A stretch of DNA of 28,277 bases from positions 1 through 28,277 of the forward strand of contig LZRQ01000029.1 in assembly GCA_002159155.1 (NCBI GenBank). Reading direction: 5' to 3'. This DNA comes from Firmicutes bacterium ZCTH02-B6. Lineage in GTDB: Bacteria; Bacillota; Limnochordia; Limnochordales; ZCTH02-B6. Positions 22,926 through 28,277 of this stretch are shown piece by piece; the stretch's first letter is position 1, and each line of letters starts with the position of its first letter. The translations under genes were made by a program, and so were the position numbers. Below the pieces are notes generated by a model that saw only the letters and a list, made by a program, of their open reading frames with translations, was not told the DNA's origin and made no database searches.

Positions 22926-23320
22926 CTGCACACGTGTCCAAGTCGCTGGAGCGCACGAAAGGACAGCTGGAGGACGCGTTGTCCAAAAGCATCCTTCAAT
23001 TTGAGAAGGACTACATCGGGCGCGGCCCGCAGGCCATCCGCACCTACATCGTGGAAGACCTCATCGTCGTGCGGCTGCGGGATGCGCTCACGGTCGCGGA
23101 GCAAAAGCTGATCGAATCGCCCGACGGTGCGAACCTGGTCAAGCAGATGCGGGAAAAGCTGCTGGAGGAGTCCCGGCTGCTGTTGAACCAGATCGTCCAC
23201 CAGATCACGGGGGCCAAGGTGGTGTCGATGGTGAGCAGCGTCGACATCGAACGGGCGGAACGGATCCTGCTCTTCACTCTTGATGTGAATCTGTCCCGCA
23301 AACTAGGAGGCAGTCGCTGA
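22922..23320 (+). CDS. DUF2294 (MpsC-like) protein, second copy
   Basis: A 132-residue protein that is nearly all DUF2294: TKGQLEDALSKSILQFEKDYIGRG, then IRTYIVEDLIVVRLRDALTVAEQKLIESPDGANLVKQMREKLLEES, GAKVVSMVSSVDIERAERILLFTLD. This is close to the family consensus, unlike the diverged first copy at 21371. It has no signal peptide or membrane segment. The GTG at 22922 overlaps the stop of the DUF4388 gene (GTGA), with GGAGA upstream. Its own TGA shares a base with the ATG of the isomerase gene. Tight coupling on both sides argues for a joint function with the DUF4388 protein and the isomerase. Confidence 0.9.
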   Translation: MTAHVSKSLERTKGQLEDALSKSILQFEKDYIGRGPQAIRTYIVEDLIVVRLRDALTVAEQKLIESPDGANLVKQMREKLLEESRLLLNQIVHQITGAKVVSMVSSVDIERAERILLFTLDVNLSRKLGGSR

Positions 23321-23937
23321 TGTCCAACTCACCTTTAGGGAACGCACCCGGTACCTCGCGCACCGCCCCCCTCTACGACCACCCGTGGGCTGCCCAACTC
23401 CACGACATGGAGACGGTAGTGCGCTGGCTGCGAACAAGTGCGCCTCACCTTCAGGCTCTAGCCGATGCGCTGACCGACGCCTTGCGGGCTGGCGCCCGCC
23501 TGTACATCTTCGGCAACGGCGGCAGCGCGACCCAAGCCTCCCACTTCGCTACCGAGCTGGTAGGGCGGTTTCAGCGCAACCGTCAGCCGTTGCCCGCCCA
23601 GGCCTTGCCGGCCGATGGCAGTCTCCTGACGTGCATCGGCAACGACTTCGCCTTCACCGACCTGTTTGCCCGGCAGGTGGCGGCCTTTGGCCGGCCCGGC
23701 GACGTGGCCATCGGCCTCACCACCAGCGGCCGATCCGCCAATGTACTCTCAGGTTTGGAAGCGGCTCGCGAGCGCAGGCTTGTCACCGTCGGCTTTTGCG
23801 GTCAGGACGACACCGCCCTGCGCCCCCTTTGCGATTGGGTCGTGGCGGTGCCGTCCCGCGACACAGCTCGGATCCAGGAAGGGCACCTGGCCGTCATTCA
23901 TCTGCTCTGCCAGAGCATCGACGCGGCCTTCGCCTGA
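23320..23937 (+). CDS. SIS-domain sugar-phosphate isomerase, GmhA/DiaA-like
   Basis: A 205-residue SIS-fold protein. IFGNGGSATQASHFATELVGRF is the GmhA signature with its phosphate-binding GNGGSA and the zinc-ligand His and Glu; GLTTSGRSANVLSGLEAARE is the second phosphate loop, and RIQEGHLAVIHLLC keeps the Gln and His that complete the metal site. The conserved residues fit sedoheptulose-7-phosphate isomerase, the first step to ADP-heptose. DiaA-type proteins share the fold. The ATG at 23320 follows AGGAGG and overlaps the DUF2294 stop by one base. It ends the 17387-23937 series. No other heptose gene is nearby, so a regulatory or sugar-sensing role is also possible. Confidence 0.9.
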   Translation: MSNSPLGNAPGTSRTAPLYDHPWAAQLHDMETVVRWLRTSAPHLQALADALTDALRAGARLYIFGNGGSATQASHFATELVGRFQRNRQPLPAQALPADGSLLTCIGNDFAFTDLFARQVAAFGRPGDVAIGLTTSGRSANVLSGLEAARERRLVTVGFCGQDDTALRPLCDWVVAVPSRDTARIQEGHLAVIHLLCQSIDAAFA

Positions 23938-23951
23938 TCAACCTGCTGCTT

Positions 23952-24521
23952 CTACTTGCCCAACACGTCGTGCTGGACGTGACGCTTGCCCTCCAGCTCG
24001 CTGATGAGCCCCACCGCCACATGCGCGCCGTGGCCCGCCGTGATGATGGTGTGGGCGCTCACCCCAGCGAGAATTCCAGCGGCCCAAACGCCGGGAATGC
24101 TGGTGCGGCCGTCGATGTCGACCTTGACGACCCGGGGGTAGCGGGCCTCGCGCCCATCGGTAAACTCCAGGTTGAGGGCCTCGGCCAATGACATGGCCGC
24201 ACCGGTGGCCAGTAGCACCTGCTTCCCCTGGAACTCTTGACCGTCCTCCGTCTTGACGGCAAACCCATCCGGCAAGGGGGCGACGGCCGTCACCTGGGCA
24301 ATATGCCACTCGGCGCCCAGGCGTTCCGCCTGCCGCTTGCCCGCCTCGACGAGATCCGGCCCCGCGACGCCGTCGGCCAAGCCGTAGTGGTTGTCGATCC
24401 ACGCCCGGCGCGTTTGGCCTTTGTCGTTGTCCAGCACCAGCGTCTTTAACCCGGCCTTAGCTAGGAACACGGCTGCGCTTCCCCCGGCGCAGCCGCCGCC
24501 TACCACAATGACGTCGTACAT
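23952..24521 (-). CDS. FAD-only thioredoxin reductase-like oxidoreductase
   Basis: A 189-residue protein. YDVIVVGGGCAGGSAAVFLAKAGLKTLVLDN is the FAD-binding Rossmann start, and RTSIPGVWAAGILAGVSAHTIITAGHGAHVAVGLI is the second FAD motif with the GD-like helix. Thioredoxin reductases (about 310 residues) carry an NADPH domain with the redox CxxC between these two parts; here it is missing, and the two FAD halves join near KQVLLATGAAMSL. The protein probably binds FAD and receives electrons from a partner, or is a remnant that kept its fold. The ATG at 24521 or 24524 is preceded by GGGGGGAT. It is convergent with the isomerase gene. Confidence 0.82.
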   Translation of the reverse strand: MYDVIVVGGGCAGGSAAVFLAKAGLKTLVLDNDKGQTRRAWIDNHYGLADGVAGPDLVEAGKRQAERLGAEWHIAQVTAVAPLPDGFAVKTEDGQEFQGKQVLLATGAAMSLAEALNLEFTDGREARYPRVVKVDIDGRTSIPGVWAAGILAGVSAHTIITAGHGAHVAVGLISELEGKRHVQHDVLGK

Positions 24522-24632
24522 CATGAATCCCCCCGCTGTCAATGCTGGTATATTGCCTGACCCGACGGGCTCGTAACCCCCTGGCGGCGACCCCGCCGTG
24601 CGAAAAGCAGTGAATGTGGGCTCGTCCCTGCG

Positions 24633-26525
24633 TTAGGCGGCCGTACCGACGGACGCCCCCGCGCCGGCGTCGACCCGGAAACGGTCCACCAGGCGGGCGA
24701 GATCGTTCGCGATGGCCATGAGGCGCTGCATGGAGCTCTTCATCTCCTCGGCCGCGGCGTTGATCTCTTCCGTAGAGGCGCTTACCTCTTCGGCACCTGC
24801 CGCGCTCTGCTCCGAGATGCTGGCCACCTCGTCCATCGCCGTCCGCACCCGCTCGCTGGACGCAGCCATCCCCTCGGTCGCTGAGGTGTTTTCTTGGACG
24901 ACCGCCACCATGTTGGCCATGGCCGACAAAATCATGGGGCTGGCAGCGGCCATTTGCGCCGCCGCATCCGAAATGGTACGGGCCAGGCCGTCCGTAGTGT
25001 GGATCCCCTCGAGGATCTCGTCCAGCGCCGTACGAGCGTGCGCGGCCAGCTCCATCCCAGCCGCCACGTGCTGGGTGCCCGCCTGCATGTCACTGGTCAC
25101 TGCTTCGATGGCGGCCTGGATGGTGCCGATCAGATGCCCGATGTCCCGGGTGGATTGGGCCGCGCGCTCGGCCAGCTGCCGCACCTCGTCAGCAACGACG
25201 CCAAAACCGCGGCCATGCTCGCCGGCCCGCGCCGCTTCGATGGCGGCGTTAAGGGCAAGAAGGTTTGTCTGATCGGCGATGTCACTGATCATGCTGACGA
25301 TCTGCCCGATCTGGCGGCTGGAGTCCCGCAGCTCGCCCATGCGCTCGGCGACCCGTTCAACGGCGGAACGGATTTGGGACATCCCCTCCACCACGCGGCG
25401 CACCGCATCGTCCCCCGCTTGCGCCCGCTGGGAACCGCGACTGGCGGCCTGTGCCACCGCCTGGGCGGAAGCGGCCACCTGCTCCACATACTGCGCCATC
25501 TGCTCCAGCGACCGGCTAGTTTGGTCGGCCTGCCGCGCCTGGTCCCGCGCCCCGCGGGCGATTTGCTCGATGGCTGACCGCAGTTGCTCCACGGCTGCGC
25601 GGGTTTCCTGCACTTGCCGCACCTGGACCGCAGCCCCCTGCGCCATTTCATGGACTGCGGCGGCGATCTGGGCGGTCGCGCCCGACGACTCGCCGGCCAC
25701 CGCCAGCAACCGTTCGCCGTCGCTAAGCAGGCGTCGGCTTGACTCACGGATTTCACCTATAATTTCGCGCCAGCTGTCAACCATGCGGTTGAAAGCCGCA
25801 GCCAGTTCGCCGATCTCATCCCGCGACGAAAGCTCAAGCTGCTCAACGGTTAAGTCCCCATCGGCAAGCCGTGTCGCCAACTCCGCCGCCCGGCGCAACG
25901 GCTGGGAGATCCGCCTCGTCATCCAGACGGCAATCGCCAGGGCGATCAGGGCGGTAATGACATACGCCATCGTAGCCATCCAACGGGCCGTGGCGGCGGT
26001 ATTTTCAGCTTGCTCCTGCGCTTGCGCTACCAGCTGCGTTCCGGTTTCCACCAAAGCTGCGGTAACCTGTTGGAGGTCCCTCCGGATGGACGCCAGGGTA
26101 ACGATGGCGTCCTCGATCAGCGCCAAGTCCGCGAACTCGGCCATCTCCATCACAGGAATGGCATACGCCACGTACTCGGACTGTATGGCTTCTATGCGCC
26201 CAAGCATGGCCTGGCTTTCCGCCAGCCGCACGAGCTCCTTTAGGGTAGCCAGCGTCTGGTTGACGGCGCGCCGGGCCGCCTCAAATTCGTTCAAAAACGT
26301 GGGGTCCTTTGTCAACAGGTAGTTGGATACGTTCAAGGCCTGCGTGACGATGTGCCGCTCCAGCAACTCAATCTGGCGCAGCGCCTCATCGATGCGCGTT
26401 ACGTCCTCGCGATAAGCGCGCTCGATGGTGCGCATCCCGTTAAAACCAGACAGGGTCGGAATTAGCATGAGCAGCAATACCAGCAAGAAACTGAGCGTTA
26501 GTTTGGCACCGATGGTGACGCGCAA
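24633..26525 (-). CDS. Methyl-accepting chemotaxis protein
   Basis: A 630-residue receptor. Membrane segment 1 lies at about residues 9-28 and segment 2 near 185-202, with a four-helix-bundle-type sensor between them. A HAMP domain follows (TRRISQPLRRAAELATRLADGDLTV to about 255), then a long coiled-coil signalling domain with the CheA/CheW contact tip DQTNLLALNAAIEAARAGEHGRGFGVVADEVRQLA. The C-terminus has alanine-rich adaptation helices and no CheR-docking pentapeptide. A TTG at 26525 is chosen as start because AAGGAGGGG lies 6 nt upstream; the ATG at 26585 has no SD. No other chemotaxis gene is nearby. A probable c-di-GMP-I riboswitch lies about 100 nt upstream and would tie receptor level to the second messenger. 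Confidence 0.94.
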   Translation of the reverse strand: MRVTIGAKLTLSFLLVLLLMLIPTLSGFNGMRTIERAYREDVTRIDEALRQIELLERHIVTQALNVSNYLLTKDPTFLNEFEAARRAVNQTLATLKELVRLAESQAMLGRIEAIQSEYVAYAIPVMEMAEFADLALIEDAIVTLASIRRDLQQVTAALVETGTQLVAQAQEQAENTAATARWMATMAYVITALIALAIAVWMTRRISQPLRRAAELATRLADGDLTVEQLELSSRDEIGELAAAFNRMVDSWREIIGEIRESSRRLLSDGERLLAVAGESSGATAQIAAAVHEMAQGAAVQVRQVQETRAAVEQLRSAIEQIARGARDQARQADQTSRSLEQMAQYVEQVAASAQAVAQAASRGSQRAQAGDDAVRRVVEGMSQIRSAVERVAERMGELRDSSRQIGQIVSMISDIADQTNLLALNAAIEAARAGEHGRGFGVVADEVRQLAERAAQSTRDIGHLIGTIQAAIEAVTSDMQAGTQHVAAGMELAAHARTALDEILEGIHTTDGLARTISDAAAQMAAASPMILSAMANMVAVVQENTSATEGMAASSERVRTAMDEVASISEQSAAGAEEVSASTEEINAAAEEMKSSMQRLMAIANDLARLVDRFRVDAGAGASVGTAA

Positions 26526-26615
26526 AACAAGCCCCTCCTTGGCGGCCCGCCGCCCAGGTGCACCTGAGACGGCATTGCTCGTCATTAGCTTGAATCGGTG
26601 CCATCCGCGCCCTGA

Positions 26616-26638
26616 TGTAGCCGGAAATGCCGGCTACA
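26616..26638 (-). promoter_or_regulatory. Expression-platform hairpin overlapping the riboswitch
   Basis: TGTAGCCGG (26616-26624) and CCGGCTACA (26630-26638) form a perfect 9-bp stem with a 5-base loop. On the minus-strand transcript its 5' arm is the 3' end of the aptamer, so aptamer and hairpin exclude each other. There is no T run, so control may act on translation or through Rho rather than by intrinsic termination. Confidence 0.6.
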
Positions 26639-26718
26639 CCGATGTGTTTATATGGTGGTATAAACAGCCATGTGCTATTTTTGCGTCACCCATGCGGGCT
26701 TGCTGCATCTTGCCACAT
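26627..26718 (-). promoter_or_regulatory. Probable c-di-GMP-I (GEMM) riboswitch
   Basis: Read on the minus strand. The region carries GCAAG, a CCC/GGG hairpin with loop GCAT, then GACGCAAA, GGCT, an 8-bp hairpin (TGTTTATA/TATAAACA) and finally GGTGTAGCCGG. This order matches the GEMM-I plan (GCAAA, hairpin, GACGCAAAGC, GGNCT, hairpin, GGTAGCCGG). A closing P1 helix ATGTGGC (26712-26718) with GCCGGCAT (26627-26634) forms with one bulged G. Deviations are an AATA insertion after GACGCAAA, a GCAT loop instead of a GNRA tetraloop, and extra bases in the GGNCT and GGTAGCC blocks. The chemotaxis receptor downstream is a typical target of this class. Confidence 0.58.
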
Positions 26719-26739
26719 ATAGACCCAGGCCGGGCTCCT

Positions 26740-27600
26740 TTACGCGAAGACGATGGTCTTGTTTCCGAACACGATCACCCGGTCTTCGGCGTGCAGCTTG
26801 ACGGCCCGGGCCAGTACCAGCCGCTCGATGTCCCGCCCCTTGCGGCGCAAGCTCTCGGGGTCGTCCCGGTGGTCGACCCGGATGACGTCCTGCTCGATAA
26901 TCGGTCCTTGATCCAGTTCCTCGGTGGCATAGTGGGCCGTCGCGCCCACGAGCTTGACACCCCGCGCGTACGCCTGGTGATATGGTCGCGCCCCGACAAA
27001 CGCCGGCAAGAAGGAGTGATGGATATTGATGACCCGGTGGGGATACTCGGCCAGGAAGGCAGGCGTGAGGATCTGCATGTACCGGGCGAGAACAACAAAA
27101 TCGACCCGGCCCCGCAACAGCTCGAGGATCTGTTGCTCCTGTCGTTCCTTGCCCACAGGCTCAATGGGCACATGGTGAAAGGGGATGCCAAAGGGCTCTA
27201 CACGCGGCGCCAAGTGCGGGTGGTTGCTGATGACCATCGGGATGTCCACCCCTAGTTCCCCCGCCTGCCAGCGCCAGAGCAAGTCCAACAGGCAGTGATC
27301 CTCCCGGGAAACCAGGATCGCCATCCGCTTAGGCGGCGAAACCCGTTTCAATTCCCACTCCATCTGGAATTCCTGGGCAACTGGGGCGAAATCACGTCGG
27401 AGCTCTTCGTAGCGTTCGGCCAACCCCGGCAGTTCAAACTCCACCCGCATGAAGAAACGGCCGCCCCACGGGTCGGTCGAGTACTGATCTGACTGGACAA
27501 TGTTAGCACCTGCTGCAAATAAAAACCGCGAGAGTGCGGCGACGATGCCCGGCCGGTCCGGGCACGACACGATCAATCTGCCTCGATCCTGCAACGTCAA
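26740..27600 (-). CDS. purU: Formyltetrahydrofolate deformylase
   Basis: A 286-residue enzyme that hydrolyses 10-formyltetrahydrofolate to formate and tetrahydrofolate. An N-terminal ACT domain (RLIVSCPDRPGIVAALSRFLFAAGANIVQSDQYSTD) is followed by a formyltransferase-like catalytic domain: MAILVSREDHCLLDLLWRW, the catalytic INIHHSFLPAF, GVKLVGATAHYATEELDQGPIIEQDV with the conserved His and Asp, and RAVKLHAEDRVIVFGNKTIVF. A TTG at 27600 is chosen because AAGGA lies upstream, the ACT domain begins there, and the length is then normal. The frame is open another 107 codons upstream, but that part has no homology I recognise and includes a terminator stem. Its stop lies about 20 nt before the riboswitch. 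Confidence 0.95.
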   Translation of the reverse strand: MTLQDRGRLIVSCPDRPGIVAALSRFLFAAGANIVQSDQYSTDPWGGRFFMRVEFELPGLAERYEELRRDFAPVAQEFQMEWELKRVSPPKRMAILVSREDHCLLDLLWRWQAGELGVDIPMVISNHPHLAPRVEPFGIPFHHVPIEPVGKERQEQQILELLRGRVDFVVLARYMQILTPAFLAEYPHRVINIHHSFLPAFVGARPYHQAYARGVKLVGATAHYATEELDQGPIIEQDVIRVDHRDDPESLRRKGRDIERLVLARAVKLHAEDRVIVFGNKTIVFA

Positions 27601-27782
27601 AGCCCATCCTTCGTTGTGAAGTGCACGCGCCGGATGCCCACGAGGCCGGCGTTTCTCCGTGCGACGGCCTCGCACATGGGCGATATGGAATTGTGCAATA
27701 CCCCGCCGACGAGCGATCTCCTGCAGGGTGCAGGCGAGGATCGGCAACGTCATATCCCGTTGCGCTGCCCAACGACAGCAGA
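27601..27782 (-). other. Leader region of purU, no gene seen
   Basis: 182 bases between the upstream terminator and the purU TTG. The purU frame is open throughout and has an ATG at 27753, but no good SD and no family resemblance. The stretch contains a nested stem-loop at 27622-27697. No consensus promoter is evident. Confidence 0.45.
27622..27697 (-). promoter_or_regulatory. Candidate structured leader RNA of purU
   Basis: Read on the minus strand, CGAGGCCG pairs with CGGCCTCG (27665-27672 with 27641-27648) around a 16-nt loop. GCCCA/TGGGC (27677-27681 with 27636-27640) extends the stem past a TGTG bulge, and TGCAC/GTGCA (27693-27697 with 27622-27626) can close it. The last pair ends 21 nt before the purU start. 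It matches no riboswitch I know, including THF and ZTP types. Confidence 0.4.
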
Positions 27783-27822
27783 GTGGCCCAACGGCTTGAG
27801 CCAAGTCAAGCCGTTGGGCCAC
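27783..27822. terminator. Strong terminator after the binding-protein gene
   Basis: GTGGCCCAACGGCTTGA (27783-27799) pairs perfectly with 27806-27822 around the loop GCCAAG, a 17-bp stem. It lies 56 nt downstream of the minus-strand stop at 27879. On the minus strand only TCTGCTGT follows, so the U tract is weak. Confidence 0.8.
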
Positions 27823-27878
27823 GCGGGTTTGAGTGCCTTGGCGAGGATTCTCTCCAGGCTGAAAGCGAGGGCCAGTCG

Positions 27879-28277
27879 CTAGTTGCTGTTGAGGACCAGC
27901 TCGCCCGTCCCGCTGCTCCACTTGCCGATGACGACGGGAGCGTAGGTGCCATCCACCTGGCGGGCCTGCATGATCTCGTAGTCGCCGATGGCGGCGTCGT
28001 CATTGGCGTCCAGCAGCTTGTGGCCGCTCGCGCCGATGTAATGCGCCGCGATCACGCGGGCTACATCGCGGAGCACTTCGCCGTTGTACTCGTCGGCGAC
28101 CAGCACCGACAACGCCGCGATCCACGCCGCGTCGTACATGTACAAGGCCCACGGGCTCGGATCATGCCCGAAGCGCTCGCGATACTTGGCCTCAAACATA
28201 GCCCGCGTCGGCCCCATCGGCGGCGCCGGGAAAGCACCGGACATGTTCACGGACGCCATGAACGCGCTGATCTCCTC
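27879..28277 (-). CDS. Branched-chain amino-acid-type ABC substrate-binding protein (C-terminal part)
   Basis: 132 residues of a gene that enters from the right edge. The sequence fits the C-terminal lobe of LivJ/LivK-type periplasmic-binding-fold proteins: MFEAKYRERFGHDPSPWALYMYDAAWIAALSVL, then VLRDVARVIAAHYIGASGHKLLDANDDAAIGDYEIMQ and a closing strand region ending VLNSN. The FGHDPSPWALYMYDAA motif is the usual late helix of this family. The N-terminus, including the signal peptide, is outside the window, so the ligand cannot be judged. A strong hairpin terminator follows at 27783-27822, so it is probably the last gene of its unit and separate from purU. Confidence 0.85.
   Translation of the reverse strand, partial: EEISAFMASVNMSGAFPAPPMGPTRAMFEAKYRERFGHDPSPWALYMYDAAWIAALSVLVADEYNGEVLRDVARVIAAHYIGASGHKLLDANDDAAIGDYEIMQARQVDGTYAPVVIGKWSSGTGELVLNSN

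Noticed and set aside
26555..26566. Perfect palindrome CAGGTGCACCTG before the chemotaxis gene
   Set aside because: It is short, lies in the untranslated leader next to a GC-rich hairpin, and has no second copy or known factor.
27601..27921. Upstream extension of purU
   Set aside because: It would add 107 residues without homology and would read through a 17-bp terminator stem.

Overview
The window is GC-rich bacterial DNA, densely packed with genes on both strands. Strong GGAGG-type Shine-Dalgarno sites, frequent GTG and TTG starts, consensus TTGACA/TATAAT-like promoters, PadR regulators and DUF2294 (MpsC-like) proteins suggest a high-GC, probably thermophilic member of the Bacillota (Symbiobacterium, Limnochordia or Thermaerobacter type). 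This placement is inferred from gene content, not from a marker gene. No rRNA, tRNA, CRISPR array, insertion sequence or prophage gene was seen.

Layout. 1-651 (-): a partial gene joining the N-lobe of an aminoglycoside-phosphotransferase-like kinase to an endonuclease III-like domain, overlapping by ATGA with a DUF488 gene broken by one in-frame TGA. 1157-3266 (-): a PadR regulator, ABC ATPase and ABC-2 permease operon behind a perfect-consensus promoter with a palindrome in its leader. 3492-4265 (+): a protein I do not recognise. 4292-5493 (-): a GAP/LysE-like membrane protein and a GNAT acetyltransferase. 5747-8111 (+): a long ArsR-type regulator with a large N-terminal domain, followed by an MFS exporter. 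8224-13871 (-): a glycerol-3-phosphate module (ugpA, ugpE, ugpB, ugpQ, glpK) with no ATPase gene.

14145-17003: a patchwork of small genes: DUF1801, a 3'-truncated cytidine deaminase, a second PadR, a four-helix membrane protein, DUF952, and an SDR pseudogene with an internal deletion. 17387-23937 (+): an Fe(3+)-type ABC importer (binding protein, double permease, ATPase) that runs, through an SD site at the ATPase stop and then short overlaps, into DUF2294, a HAMP-like/DUF4388 membrane protein, a second DUF2294 and a GmhA-like sugar isomerase. That four-gene tail is the best candidate for an undescribed system. 23952-28277 (-): a minimal FAD-only oxidoreductase, a chemotaxis receptor with a probable c-di-GMP-I riboswitch in its leader, purU with a structured leader, and the 3' end of a branched-chain amino-acid-type binding protein.

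How the parts fit. Three regulator/transporter sets (PadR-ABC, ArsR-MFS, and PadR with a membrane protein) look like ligand-responsive efflux or stress modules. The ugp cluster imports glycerol-3-phosphate or its diesters, hydrolyses diesters and phosphorylates glycerol. Four genes are broken, fused or truncated (DUF488, deaminase, SDR, kinase-nuclease), so either this contig shows real gene decay or it carries assembly errors.
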